Assembly (NCBI GenBank): GCA_017554235.1
Contig: JAFZIV010000041.1
Location: 43,862-107,861 of the forward strand
Reading direction: 5' to 3'
Origin: Selenomonadaceae bacterium
GTDB lineage: Bacteria; Bacillota; Negativicutes; Selenomonadales; Selenomonadaceae
Length of the DNA: 64,000 nt
Shown: in pieces, positions 43,957-52,681 of the stretch
How the letters are laid out: each line of letters starts with the position of its first letter
Numbering within the stretch: position 1 is the first letter of the stretch
Notes under the pieces: generated by a model
Databases searched by the model: none
What the model was told of the DNA's origin: nothing
Seen by the model: only the letters and a program-made list of their open reading frames with translations
Made by a program: the position numbers and the translations under genes

Positions 43957-43979
43957 TGCGCAAGTTTGTAAAAAGTTGT

Positions 43980-44052
43980 GCTGATTTAGCTCAGTTGGTA
44001 GAGCAGCGCATTCGTAATGCGCAGGTCGTCAGTTCGAGTCTGACTATCAGCT
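43980..44052 (+). tRNA. tRNA-Thr (CGT anticodon)
   Basis: The cloverleaf is complete: acceptor GCTGATT with TATCAGC (one T-T mismatch at the inner pair), D arm GCTC/GAGC, anticodon stem GCGCA/TGCGC with loop TTCGTAA (CGT at 44013-44015), and T arm GTCAG/CTGAC with loop TTCGAGT. CCA is not encoded. Confidence 0.95.
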
Positions 44053-44062
44053 TTAATATTTC

Positions 44063-44088
44063 AACGCCTCGAAGTTTATCGGGGCGTT
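44063..44088 (+). terminator. Hairpin between tRNA-Thr and metF (terminator-like)
   Basis: AACGCCTCGA (44063-44072) pairs with TCGGGGCGTT (44079-44088), loop AGTTTA. The T-run after it is short, so it may terminate only partly or act in tRNA processing. Confidence 0.55.
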
Positions 44089-44113
44089 TATCGTTTACAA
44101 AGGAGTTTTTTTG

Positions 44114-44959
44114 ATGAGTACAAAATTTTCATTTGAGATTTTCCCGCCGCGTAAAGATATGCCGGTTGAAGTCATTTACAAAACGCTGGACGGATTGACG
44201 GATTTAAATCCTGATTTTATCAGCGTGACTTGCGGCGCGGGCGGTAGTAGTTCAAATGCCAGTGACAGAATGATTGAGGTTGCCGCCGCAATTAAGGATA
44301 AATATCACAAAAAAAGCGTCGCCCATATTCCCTGCATAAATTTGGATAAAGACGACGTTGAAAAAATTTTGGGTCAGTTAAATCTGCGCGGGATTGACGA
44401 AATTTTAGCGTTGCGCGGAGATAAAGTTCCGAATGTTGAGCCTAAAAACATTTTCCCGCACGCGGTTGATTTAATTTCATTCATACGTGAAAAGACCGGC
44501 AAGAAGTTTAAAATTTACGCCGCTTGCTATCCCGAAGGTCACACAGATTCTAAAGATTTTGACGCGGATTTAAATTTCTTGAAAGAAAAAGTTGACGCTG
44601 GAGTTGACGGCTTGATAACGCAACTTTTCTTCGATAACAATCACTTCTACTATTTTATGGAAAAAATTCACGCGCTCGGAATTAATTTGCCTGTTGAGGC
44701 TGGGATTATGCCCGTTACGAATAAGAAACAAATTGAACGTATGGTGAACATTTGCGGCGCAAGTTTGCCTGTGAAGTTCAGAAAAATTCTTGACCGTTAC
44801 GGCAATGATTCTAATGCGTTGCAGGAAGCGGGCATTGTTTACGCGCTCAATCAGATTGTCGACCTTTTAGCTAACAATGTTGACGGCATTCACCTTTACG
44901 TGATGAATAATGTTTACGTTGCGCGGAGAATCAGTGACGCGATTAAAACTCTTTTGTAA
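44114..44959 (+). CDS. metF: 5,10-Methylenetetrahydrofolate reductase
   Basis: The protein has 281 residues from ATG 44114, with AGGAG 8 bp upstream; a TTG three bases earlier is unlikely. The (beta/alpha)8 barrel shows FSFEIFPPRKD (catalytic Glu), SVTCGAGGSSSN, ILALRGDKVP, IYAACYPEGH, and the FAD/folate segment LITQLFFDNNHFYYF and EAGIMPVTNKKQIERM. It reduces methylene-THF to methyl-THF for methionine synthesis. It converges on a MetH-reactivation-like gene, a natural functional partner. Confidence 0.95.
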   Translation: MSTKFSFEIFPPRKDMPVEVIYKTLDGLTDLNPDFISVTCGAGGSSSNASDRMIEVAAAIKDKYHKKSVAHIPCINLDKDDVEKILGQLNLRGIDEILALRGDKVPNVEPKNIFPHAVDLISFIREKTGKKFKIYAACYPEGHTDSKDFDADLNFLKEKVDAGVDGLITQLFFDNNHFYYFMEKIHALGINLPVEAGIMPVTNKKQIERMVNICGASLPVKFRKILDRYGNDSNALQEAGIVYALNQIVDLLANNVDGIHLYVMNNVYVARRISDAIKTLL

Positions 44960-44962
44960 GAT

Positions 44963-45631
44963 TTAATGACGCGCAGGACAATCTAAATTGTCGCAATCAG
45001 CACAATTTTTAGCGGGCGAAATTTTAACGTCCGCTTTATTTTTTTCCAGACCGATAATCGCGGTTATGGATTTACGTGGCATCAACATCAACGCAGAGCT
45101 TAAACTCATACCAATTTCATCAGCTCCCGTAATGCCGAAAAATTTTTCCTGATTCGTCAACACCCAATCGCCATATCCCGGACTAAACCGCGAACGCATT
45201 TTATAACCGTCTTTAATAAATTGTGGAGCAATCGCCATTTCGAGAGAATCAGCGGCTTGTTCAACGGCGGCAGTTGCGGCGGCGTCAAGCAAAACTGATT
45301 CAACATAATTTCCTTTGCTAAATCTGCGCGTTACTTCGTTTTCAATTTCTTCGCCGACAGTTACAGCAATGCAGATAACTTTATCGCAATTCGCCAAATG
45401 CCGCGTGATAGATTTTCCGTCAAGCTTAAAAGGCGGCGTTGACATTACCAAATTTTTTTCCGCGTCGTAATCGTAAATGTTCCAAATGCCGCGAACTTCC
45501 AACATTAAAACAGCCTCGTCGCAAGCGTCAATAATATTTTTTTCATTAAAATTTTTCGCCCGCATTAAGCCGGCATATCTGCGCGTCTCCTTAGCGTCAA
45601 TCTTAAAAATCTGCGCGTTGTAAATCGGCAT
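44963..45631 (-). CDS. Methionine synthase activation-domain-like protein
   Basis: The protein has 222 residues. It resembles the reactivation (AdoMet-binding) domain of cobalamin-dependent methionine synthase as a freestanding protein: ITRHLANCDKVICIAVTVG, a long helix VLLDAAATAAVEQAADSLE, and the family core MRSRFSPGYGDWVLTNQEKFF with MSLSSALMLMPRKSITAIIG. The C-terminus has a Cys cluster (NCADCDNLDCPARH) that could bind metal. It probably helps reductive methylation of the B12 cofactor of MetH. It ends 3 bp from convergent metF. Confidence 0.85.
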   Translation of the reverse strand: MPIYNAQIFKIDAKETRRYAGLMRAKNFNEKNIIDACDEAVLMLEVRGIWNIYDYDAEKNLVMSTPPFKLDGKSITRHLANCDKVICIAVTVGEEIENEVTRRFSKGNYVESVLLDAAATAAVEQAADSLEMAIAPQFIKDGYKMRSRFSPGYGDWVLTNQEKFFGITGADEIGMSLSSALMLMPRKSITAIIGLEKNKADVKISPAKNCADCDNLDCPARH

Positions 45632-45649
45632 ATATTCACCTATAAAATT

Positions 45650-46354
45650 TTAGCCGTTGACTTTTTTAAGCCAATCAGTTACGTCAGTTTTCACGCTGTC
45701 CGGATTTTCTTGGCAACGTTTACCGCGAATCCCTAAGCCTTCAAGAACAGTAGCACCTTTTGCGGCTTTTTCGATACTTTCTTTAAGGACAAAATGGTCA
45801 TTAGCGGAAGTGCAGAACGGAATAATTTTTTTACCGTTGAAGTCGTAACTTTCAAGGAAAGTGTAAACAACCATCGGCAAATCTCCCCACCACACAGGCG
45901 TACCTAAATAAATCGTTTCGTAGTTTGCAAAATTCTCAATCTGCCCGACAAATTTTGGACGAGAATTATTTTCTTTTTCACTTTTAGCAACTTTGGTACA
46001 TTCTTTATACTCGGCAGGGTAAGCAGTTTCAGGTTTAATCTCAAAAACATCAGCGTCAACATTTTCAGCAATAATATCAGCTACAATTTTCGTATTGCCC
46101 TTTTCAATGTTACCTACTTCGTAATTGTCACCGGTGCGTGAAAAATATACGATAAGATTCTTTTTAGTCGGCGTATCCTTTGAAGTTTCTTTTGTATCCT
46201 GCGCGGCAGGTTCAGTTGTAGTCTGCGCGGAAGATTCTGTTGTAGTTTGTTCTGGAGTTTCAGTATTAACGACAGGCTTTTGTGCCACATTTCCGCAAGC
46301 CGTTACCAAAAACATAATTGCTAACGTAAAAGTCAACGTAAAAAATCTTTTCAT
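45650..46354 (-). CDS. Flavodoxin-domain lipoprotein
   Basis: The protein has 234 residues. The lipobox LVTACG at ~17-22 predicts a lipid-anchored exported protein. A Thr/Glu/Ser-rich linker (~28-65) precedes the flavodoxin domain: LIVYFSRTGDN (phosphate loop), IYLGTPVWWGDLPMVVYTFLESYDF and IIPFCTSANDH. FMN binding is likely. Its extracytoplasmic location makes a role in surface electron transfer or quinone reduction plausible. It has its own promoter. Confidence 0.87.
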   Translation of the reverse strand: MKRFFTLTFTLAIMFLVTACGNVAQKPVVNTETPEQTTTESSAQTTTEPAAQDTKETSKDTPTKKNLIVYFSRTGDNYEVGNIEKGNTKIVADIIAENVDADVFEIKPETAYPAEYKECTKVAKSEKENNSRPKFVGQIENFANYETIYLGTPVWWGDLPMVVYTFLESYDFNGKKIIPFCTSANDHFVLKESIEKAAKGATVLEGLGIRGKRCQENPDSVKTDVTDWLKKVNG

Positions 46355-46380
46355 AATATAACCTCCAAAAATTTTTTTTC

Positions 46381-46409
46381 ATTATAAGAGATTTTTGATT
46401 TTGAATCAA
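46381..46409 (-). promoter_or_regulatory. Sigma-A promoter of the flavodoxin lipoprotein gene
   Basis: On the minus strand TTGATT (46404-46409) and TATAAT (46381-46386) are 17 bp apart, about 27 bp before the start codon, with GGAGG in between. Confidence 0.72.
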
Positions 46410-46441
46410 TTAAGTTTCTATGCGAAAAAGTAAAAATTTAT

Positions 46442-46476
46442 CAAAAAATTTCCAATGAAAGATTTTCATAGGAAAT
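46442..46476 (-). terminator. Rho-independent terminator of the unknown/mpg gene pair
   Basis: On the minus strand ATTTCC and TGAAA pair with TTTCA and GGAAAT (plus coordinates 46448-46460 with 46464-46476), with small symmetric bulges, followed by a T-run. It lies directly after the gene ending at 46484. Confidence 0.65.
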
Positions 46477-46483
46477 ATATTTT

Positions 46484-47026
46484 TTAATTGCTTAAACGTT
46501 TAATGTCAACAAATTTATATTTATAAAAATATTCTTCCTCTCTATTAATATATCTAAAAGCAATATCCCAAAGCGGATTTGTTCTGTCATTTAAATCTTT
46601 CGCCAATGCTTTTATCTCTGCAGGAGAATCTTTTCTAAAAAATCCCTTACTATAGTTATTATTTTTATATTTTATTCTTACTCCGCGCAAAGAATATAAA
46701 AAACCTTTAATATGTTTTTGACGTTGTTCCGCAATATCTTCATGAGCAGTTTCCCAAGTAATTGCACGGCAAGCTAAAATATAATCTCGCTCACATCCAA
46801 ACATTCCTTTTGGAGGATATTCGGGTTTTAAGTTTTTTTCAAAAAGTTCACAAACAACATTTTTAAATTCAAGTTTTGTTTCATTATTGTGGTAGCCAAC
46901 TTCAAAATCAATAATATCAATCCATTTACCTTTTGCAACTTTTAAATGCTTTTTTACAAATAAAACTGCATAACTTTCTTCTGAGTTACAATATTCCTTA
47001 TATTTTTCAATCAAATTTTCATTCAT
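46484..47026 (-). CDS. Protein of unknown function
   Basis: The protein has 180 residues, cytosolic by composition, with no signal or membrane segment. I do not recognise a family. It is rich in Lys, Glu, Tyr and Asn; the stretch FGCERDYILACRAITWETAHEDIAEQRQKHIKG and the aromatic C-terminus (REEEYFYKYKF) are its most distinctive parts. Its ATG overlaps the stop of the DNA glycosylase gene by 4 bp (ATGA), so the two are translated together, which hints at a DNA-repair or base-metabolism link. Confidence 0.6.
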   Translation of the reverse strand: MNENLIEKYKEYCNSEESYAVLFVKKHLKVAKGKWIDIIDFEVGYHNNETKLEFKNVVCELFEKNLKPEYPPKGMFGCERDYILACRAITWETAHEDIAEQRQKHIKGFLYSLRGVRIKYKNNNYSKGFFRKDSPAEIKALAKDLNDRTNPLWDIAFRYINREEEYFYKYKFVDIKRLSN

Positions 47027-47637
47027 TTGTCGCCTTCAAAATTTAAATTCAATAATTTCGTACCTGAAATAAATTCACTGTCGGTCAAAATAAATCTCCA
47101 AAGATAATTAGCCGCGTCGCCCGCGTAGTCAACATTGATTCGTTTCGTTGCAGTTATGTTGGGGATAAAATTTTCAACCTCTTCAATAAAAATTTCATCG
47201 CCGCATAAATCGATACCGTAATGATTTTTGGTTATACCCATTGCCTGCGTTAATTTGCCCGGTCCCGAGCATAAATCGCGCAGGTTATTTTTTTTACGCC
47301 GAATTTTCATCAAGTCAACGCCGTCAAGCGGTTGCAAGGCGCGAATCAAAACGCATTCTGGAATTTCCTCAATGTTAGCTACAACGTTCATACAAACATA
47401 CATCCCATAAATCAAGTAGACGTATACATAACCGCCTAAGCCATATTGAATTTTGGTGCGTTCAGTCAATCCTTTGTAAGAATGAGCGGCGGCATCAATC
47501 GCACCCATATAAGCTTCGGTCTCAACAATAATTCCGCTCGTCAAACCTTCGGGCGAATTATGCACAAGCTTTTTACCAATTAAATCCCGCGCAACTTCCA
47601 AGCCGCTACGAAGATAAAATTCACGATTACATTTCAT
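47023..47637 (-). CDS. DNA-3-methyladenine glycosylase (AAG/MPG type)
   Basis: The protein has 204 residues and matches the Mpg family: VARDLIGKKLVHNSPEG, the catalytic-region IVETEAYMGAIDAAAHSYKG, GYVYVYLIYGMYVCMNVV, VLIRALQPLDG and CSGPGKLTQAMGIT. It excises alkylated purines to start base excision repair. The ATG at 47637 lies at the edge of a short AT-rich heptamer-like run. Confidence 0.92.
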   Translation of the reverse strand: MKCNREFYLRSGLEVARDLIGKKLVHNSPEGLTSGIIVETEAYMGAIDAAAHSYKGLTERTKIQYGLGGYVYVYLIYGMYVCMNVVANIEEIPECVLIRALQPLDGVDLMKIRRKKNNLRDLCSGPGKLTQAMGITKNHYGIDLCGDEIFIEEVENFIPNITATKRINVDYAGDAANYLWRFILTDSEFISGTKLLNLNFEGDK

Positions 47638-47660
47638 TCTTAATTCTACATTCTTAATTA
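47634..47660. repeat. Short AT-rich heptamer run
   Basis: Units TTCTTAA, TTCTACA, TTCTTAA follow at 7-bp steps between the start of mpg and the stop of the sulfatase gene. It may be a minor member of the heptamer family; three units is near the limit of what can be trusted. Confidence 0.4.
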
Positions 47661-49637
47661 AAATTCAAGTCCCTGCGTCAATATCCACCAAGCCACAGTA
47701 CGAACTGCGCGGACAACGTCCATTGCATGATTTCTTTCATTGGGTAAATTTACGCTAGGCAATTTTGCGGAGGCAACTTGCGGTAAAATTTCCCAAACAT
47801 CAGAATCAATTTTCCCTGCCGTGTTTTGCGTAAGATATGAATCTGTATCAAAAGCTACACCAAAATTGTTAAACAAACTCGGCGCAATCGAATAGTAAAT
47901 AAATCCGCGAGGTGCTATCAATTCAATAATCGTCGGCACAATAGACATATGTCCGCCTACCACATCCGGCGGCAGAATTTTTTTATTAATGCCCGCGCCA
48001 TACATTATAAAAGGTACGCTCTCGTGTTCAAAAATAGTCGGTCGACTGCTTGGGTCAACTCTGTGCGCATGGTCGCCCGTCACGATAAATAAACTGTCGG
48101 GATATTTTTCTGTCACCGAACGAATAAATTTTGTCGTAACTTTATCCATATACCAATAATGCCCCAACTCAACCGCTAAACTTTTCGGATCATCAACATT
48201 CGGCAATTTGTTAATTTCCGCCAATGTTGCATTTAAGTTGTAACCCTCCGCCGCTAAGTCCAAATTATATGGCGGGTGATTTGTCGTCGTCATAATTACG
48301 TGAACAGTCGGCGGCTCTTCCGACAAATGTTTTTCAATAGCGTCAAATAAATCTCCGTCCTTAGCTCCCCACGTAGTTTGCTTAGGCGCGTTCAAGTCAG
48401 GATAGCCGTAAAAATTATCAAATCCCTGCGCCAATGCCATTTTAGAAATATTATCCCAGCTCGGCGTCCCTCCATACCAAAAATCTACGCGATAGCCCAA
48501 TTCTTTAAGCGGCGGTGCCATTGCCGAAATATAAATTTCTTCATAAGTTCGCGGTTGATAGTTGATATTTATATTAACATCCGGCATTCCTGTAATCATT
48601 CCCGAGACTGCTATTGAAGTAAAACTTCCCGTTGGAAAGAAATTTCTACTGTAATACGCATTAGGTTCAGCAATAATCGATTTGATACCGTCAGCAACGT
48701 GCAAGTCGGCATACTTAACAAACATAGGCCACTGCATCCACGTTTCACCGATGATAATGAAAATATGTTTAGGCGTATCAATCTTTGAACCGCCTGCCGT
48801 CCTTTCAAGATAAGGCTCAAGACTTTGCGCATTTAGATTCTTTTTATTTTGGGAAATAAATTCTGCATGTTGCAAAATATTTTCCGGCTCAACTCCCGAA
48901 ATTTCCTTCAACTCCATATCGCGCGAAATCGAATAGGCGCGGTACAATGCCTGTCCGTCGTCCAAAATACACTCGTTTAAAAATTCGTCGGAAGTTATCC
49001 CCGCGTTCTCCCAATTCAAGCCGTTATCGTAAGTGAAACTACCGCCGAATCGCGCAAAAATAAAAAATAACACAATGCAAATTACCGTCCACGTCATGAA
49101 CAAAATTTTTTTCGTCCAACTATCAAGATTCGGTAATTGTATGGGCTTTATCAGTAACAATCGGCTTAAAAAGAAAATACATACAATCGTTAGGAATAGT
49201 GCAACGGGAAATCTCCAAATTACTCCGTAGCCTTCAATCAACGTGATGATTATTGAGGGTACGTCGTCTTGCAGACCTTGTACCAGTGCCATTCCGAAAG
49301 TTGCGTTAAATTCTCGGTAGTACGGGAAACGCGCCATAAATAAAATTGAAAAAATTAATGACGCGATGATACCAATGGCTAGTCGTAGTCGCGACGTTAA
49401 ACCAATCAGCGTGACAAATATAAATGACAGCAATGTAACCACGCCAGCCGTTTTAAGGCTTAAGCGTATACCAGCCCAATTTGATAACCAAATTTGTGAA
49501 GATTCTGTTCCTGCGCTGATATAGTCCGACATTATGTACATAAAACCTGCGCGGTAAATTTCAAGTAAAAGAAGTATGAAAAAAAATATTCTGAGGTCGC
49601 GTTGCAAGCCAGCCCAAAATCTTTTTAAAAATTTCAA
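47658..49637 (-). CDS. LTA-synthase-like membrane sulfatase/phosphotransferase
   Basis: The protein has 659 residues. About five membrane segments fill residues ~15-205. An extracytoplasmic alkaline-phosphatase-like domain follows: FIIIGETWMQWPMF with the Thr nucleophile region, FFPTGSFTSIAVSGMITG, FWYGGTPSWDN, and the metal ligands in FIVTGDHAHRVD. The family moves glycerol-phosphate or phosphoethanolamine groups onto surface polymers. The TTG start at 49637 overlaps the stop of the GT2 gene by 4 bp and has GGGGAG 8 bp upstream. The pairing with a GtrB-like enzyme suggests modification of a lipid-linked glycan or teichoic-like polymer. Confidence 0.87.
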   Translation of the reverse strand: MKFLKRFWAGLQRDLRIFFFILLLLEIYRAGFMYIMSDYISAGTESSQIWLSNWAGIRLSLKTAGVVTLLSFIFVTLIGLTSRLRLAIGIIASLIFSILFMARFPYYREFNATFGMALVQGLQDDVPSIIITLIEGYGVIWRFPVALFLTIVCIFFLSRLLLIKPIQLPNLDSWTKKILFMTWTVICIVLFFIFARFGGSFTYDNGLNWENAGITSDEFLNECILDDGQALYRAYSISRDMELKEISGVEPENILQHAEFISQNKKNLNAQSLEPYLERTAGGSKIDTPKHIFIIIGETWMQWPMFVKYADLHVADGIKSIIAEPNAYYSRNFFPTGSFTSIAVSGMITGMPDVNININYQPRTYEEIYISAMAPPLKELGYRVDFWYGGTPSWDNISKMALAQGFDNFYGYPDLNAPKQTTWGAKDGDLFDAIEKHLSEEPPTVHVIMTTTNHPPYNLDLAAEGYNLNATLAEINKLPNVDDPKSLAVELGHYWYMDKVTTKFIRSVTEKYPDSLFIVTGDHAHRVDPSSRPTIFEHESVPFIMYGAGINKKILPPDVVGGHMSIVPTIIELIAPRGFIYYSIAPSLFNNFGVAFDTDSYLTQNTAGKIDSDVWEILPQVASAKLPSVNLPNERNHAMDVVRAVRTVAWWILTQGLEF

Positions 49638-50653
49638 CGGTCTTGCTCCCCTTCAGAATAGCGTTTAGATTTTTTAAAAGTATTTCGTTCAATGGGTCGC
49701 AAAACACTTTCATAAACCATAGGCACGCCGTTAATTTCATCAACTAGGTAAATTGGTCGCCGCTTGCTTTCATAAAAAATTTGTCCGACGTATTCACCGA
49801 TAATTCCCAATGCTAAAATTTGTGTTCCGCCTAAAAATAAAAGCACCGTCATCAATGTCGGATAACCTGCTACGGGATCGCCGTAAATCAACGCCATTAT
49901 CAGCACGAACACCATATAGGCTATTGCACCGCAAGATACCAGCATTCCAAGAAAAGTCATCATTCTAAGCGGAGCCGTCGTGAAGGAAGTCATGCCCTTC
50001 ATTGCCAAGTTGAACAGTGCAAAAAAATTCCACGTCGTTGTACCTGCCGCACGCGGACGCACTTCAAAGGGAATTTCTTTCTTGCGATAACCTACCCACG
50101 TGAAAAGCCCTTTCGTGAACCGCTGATTTTCGCGCATTAATCTCAACGCCTCGATACAACGTTTATCCAAAAGTCGAAAGTCTCCAACGTCTCGCTGCAT
50201 TTCGTAGGAAGTGCTAAACTTTTTCATCAGCGCGTAAAACATATTTGCCATAACACGTTTGAACCAAGTCTCACCTGCGCGGTCAACACGCTTGCCGCAA
50301 ACATCGTCGTAACCTTCGCGCCAATATTTTACCATTTCCGCAACGGTTTCCGGCGGGTGCTGTAAATCGGCATCCATGATAATTACCGCGTCGCCTTCCG
50401 CGTAATCAATCCCTGCCATCATTGCCGCTTCCTTGCCGAAATTTCGCGATAAACTCAAATAGCTTACGTCCGAATATTTTTTAGCAAGCTTGCGCAGTTT
50501 ATCAAGCGTCCCGTCTCGACTGCCGTCATTCACGAAAAGATAATCAAATTCGCAGTCCGAAATATTTTTCAAATGCCTTTGAACTTCGGGATAGAATAAA
50601 TCTATAACTTCCTCTTCATTGTAACAAGGCACGATAATCGTAATTTTATCCAT
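49634..50653 (-). CDS. GtrB/DPM1-type GT2 glycosyltransferase
   Basis: The protein has 339 residues. The N-terminal GT2 domain has ITIIVPCYNEEEVI, FVNDGSRDGT, SLSRNFGKEAAMMAGIDYA and the DxD in IIMDADLQHPP. Two C-terminal membrane hairpins (~230-260 and ~270-300, ending IIGEYVGQIFYESKRRP) are characteristic of polyprenyl-phosphate sugar transferases such as GtrB and CsbB. It probably loads glucose or another hexose onto undecaprenyl phosphate. Confidence 0.9.
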   Translation of the reverse strand: MDKITIIVPCYNEEEVIDLFYPEVQRHLKNISDCEFDYLFVNDGSRDGTLDKLRKLAKKYSDVSYLSLSRNFGKEAAMMAGIDYAEGDAVIIMDADLQHPPETVAEMVKYWREGYDDVCGKRVDRAGETWFKRVMANMFYALMKKFSTSYEMQRDVGDFRLLDKRCIEALRLMRENQRFTKGLFTWVGYRKKEIPFEVRPRAAGTTTWNFFALFNLAMKGMTSFTTAPLRMMTFLGMLVSCGAIAYMVFVLIMALIYGDPVAGYPTLMTVLLFLGGTQILALGIIGEYVGQIFYESKRRPIYLVDEINGVPMVYESVLRPIERNTFKKSKRYSEGEQDR

Positions 50654-50656
50654 CAG

Positions 50657-51036
50657 CTAACTCAAAATTTCTGAAATAAATTTATGTTCGTCTTGGAGTT
50701 TCAAAACAAATTCGTCAATCAACGACGCAAAATTTTCCATAGATTTTTCGGAATAAACTCCCGCGTCATAGTTAACTCCAACAAATAATTGCTGTCCGCT
50801 TCAATGTTTAGGATATTATCCGTCGCGGCATATTGCTCATTATAAACGTCGAAAAGTTTAACTTTCAGTAACAAGGCTGCAACGAAAAATATCGTGATAG
50901 CTTACAATCTGGTTCAAAATTTCCTCAATGCGTTGCATATCAATTCAATTGTCAAATTTAATCAGCGCATCGATATTCATCATCATTACATCGGTCGCAA
51001 AGGATAATAACCCTTAGCGATGTCTTCATTCGTCAA
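50657..51036 (-). pseudogene. Decayed condensation-domain gene, paralog of the one at 55694-57013
   Basis: No single frame spans the region, but frame-by-frame translation of the minus strand gives pieces in the same order as the intact paralog. A TTG at 51036 behind GGAGAT starts TNEDIAKGYYPLRPM (intact: GYYPLRSM). Next comes a piece with IDMQRIEEILNQ and YHDIFRCSLV (intact: VDLNRLAQAVNE, YDVFRCRLV) broken by an in-frame TGA. The end reads VNYDAGVYSEKSMENFASL then FVLKLQDEHKFISEIL (intact: LQDEQKLISEIL). Most of the middle, including the HHxxxDG region, is missing. It therefore carries a large deletion plus frameshifts and stops. Confidence 0.82.
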
Positions 51037-51311
51037 AATTTTTATCTCCTAACCTTCAATAATCCTTAGGAAAGATTTTTATTTCTATATATTTTATTAA
51101 ATATCTCAACAATCGTCAACGAATAATTTTCAGATTAAATTCAACGTTGCTTGAAAAATTCTCGCTTAAAAAAGGAAAAAATATTTGTCACGCAGAAATT
51201 AGGCGTAAAAAAATTAAGGACGTAAAGATATGTTCGGAAAAATTACGATTCATCTATAACATGAACTGAAATTACTTCCAACGAACATTTATACTTAAAA
51301 GCAGTGAATAA

Positions 51312-51340
51312 TTGAAAAATCCATACGTAAATGATATAAT
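51312..51340 (+). promoter_or_regulatory. Sigma-A promoter of the LysR-led gene run
   Basis: TTGAAA (51312-51317) and a perfect TATAAT (51335-51340) are 17 bp apart, 35 bp before the LysR start. The ~270 bp upstream, back to the pseudogene, show no gene. Confidence 0.75.
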
Positions 51341-51374
51341 TTTTGCGCAGAATTTTTTAAGGGGGATGATTTTT

Positions 51375-52277
51375 TTGGAGCAAAGTATGGGGCTCAAGGA
51401 TATGCGTGCCTTCTTCACGATTGTGGAGGAGGGCAACATAAGTCACGCCGCTCAACGTCTCGGCATTGCACAACCTGCGCTTAGTCGACAGATGAAACGT
51501 CTGGAAGAAAAACTTGACGTAAAACTTTTTGAACGCGGTTCACGTCGCATAAGATTGACGGAGGCGGGACGTTTACTCTACGATCGCGTTGAAAATATTC
51601 TTGGTATGGTTGACGGAACCGTTAGAGAAATTACAGAAATTGGCACGGGTTCAAAAGGTTCAATTCGTATCGGCACAATCACGACTTCCGGCGCGTTAAT
51701 TTTGCCGGAATTGATTTCTGAATTTCATCAAAGTTATCCTAACATTACTTTTGAAATTTGGGAAGCGGAAGGCGCACGTATTCTTGAACTGCTTGACAGC
51801 CGCTTGATTGAAATTGCTATCACACGCACGCAGGTTGATAATCTGTCCTACGAACTTTTAGTCCTGCCCAATGAACCGCTCGTTATGGTGATGAATAAAA
51901 AATTTGCATTCGGCGAAAGCGAAGACACAGTAAAATTTATTGAGTTAAAGAATCATCCGCTTATGATTCCGCTCCGTTGGAAGTCAATCTTTGAAGAAAA
52001 TTGCCGTAAGGCGGGCTTTGAGCCAAATATTTTCTGCGTTTCTGACAGCATTGTACAAGATTTATTAATGGTGAAAATGAATCTCGGCGCGGCAATGATT
52101 CCTATTTCAAGTCAAAAACTTTTAACGGATGGCGATTTAATTTACAAGCGAATCGTTGAACCCGAAATGAAAACTCATACCGTTGTATCGTGGCTTAAGA
52201 ATCAGACACTTTCAACCGCCTGCAGAAATTTCATTGAACTTTTCAGAAAAAAATTTATATCGAGGGGTAAAAATTGA
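51375..52277 (+). CDS. LysR family transcriptional regulator
   Basis: The protein has about 300 residues. The TTG at 51375 is chosen because GGGGGA lies 9 bp upstream and the frame before it overlaps the promoter. The winged helix-turn-helix is at the N-terminus: MRAFFTIVEEGNISHAAQRLGIAQPALSRQ then LEEKLDVKLFERGSRRIRLTEAG. The rest is the effector-binding domain (GSIRIGTITTSGALILPELI). It belongs to the CynR/CysL-like general group; the ligand is unknown. Its stop overlaps the TTG of the thioesterase gene, so it probably heads and may regulate the operon. Confidence 0.9.
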   Translation: MEQSMGLKDMRAFFTIVEEGNISHAAQRLGIAQPALSRQMKRLEEKLDVKLFERGSRRIRLTEAGRLLYDRVENILGMVDGTVREITEIGTGSKGSIRIGTITTSGALILPELISEFHQSYPNITFEIWEAEGARILELLDSRLIEIAITRTQVDNLSYELLVLPNEPLVMVMNKKFAFGESEDTVKFIELKNHPLMIPLRWKSIFEENCRKAGFEPNIFCVSDSIVQDLLMVKMNLGAAMIPISSQKLLTDGDLIYKRIVEPEMKTHTVVSWLKNQTLSTACRNFIELFRKKFISRGKN

Positions 52278-52681
52278 ACTTTGAAAATTTAAAAGTCGGC
52301 GAGAAAAATTTTGTCGAATTGCTTGTAACCGAATCTGATACGGCACTTGCGATGAAGTCAGGCAGTTTGAAAGTTTTGGCGACGCCGAAAATAATTTGCC
52401 TTGTCGAAGAGGCGGCGGCGAATTTAGCGGAACAATTTTTGCCTGCCGAATATACAAGCGTAGGTACAAGCTTAAACGTCAATCACATTGCACCAACTCC
52501 AATCGGCTTGAAAGTCCGCGCAGAAGTTGAACTCGTCAAAGTTGACGGACGTAAATTAATTTTTGACGTTAAAGCCTTCGACGACGCGGGAGAAATTTTT
52601 AACGGCACTCATGAAAGATTTATCGTCAATCGCGAAAAATTTCAAGCTAAGGCAAATTCCAAAGGCGGTGGCAAAATTTAA
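52274..52681 (+). CDS. FlK-like hotdog-fold thioesterase
   Basis: The protein has 135 residues. It resembles the fluoroacetyl-CoA thioesterase FlK family and related small acyl-CoA binding proteins: MKSGSLKVLATPKIICLVEEAAANLAEQFLP, SVGTSLNVNHIAPTPIG and ERFIVNREKF. The Thr/Glu/His positions of FlK appear to be kept (TP near residue 37, EE near 44, NHIAP near 74). The TTG start behind GAGGGG overlaps the LysR stop. The physiological acyl-CoA is unknown. Its stop directly touches the hypC ATG. Confidence 0.8.
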   Translation: MNFENLKVGEKNFVELLVTESDTALAMKSGSLKVLATPKIICLVEEAAANLAEQFLPAEYTSVGTSLNVNHIAPTPIGLKVRAEVELVKVDGRKLIFDVKAFDDAGEIFNGTHERFIVNREKFQAKANSKGGGKI

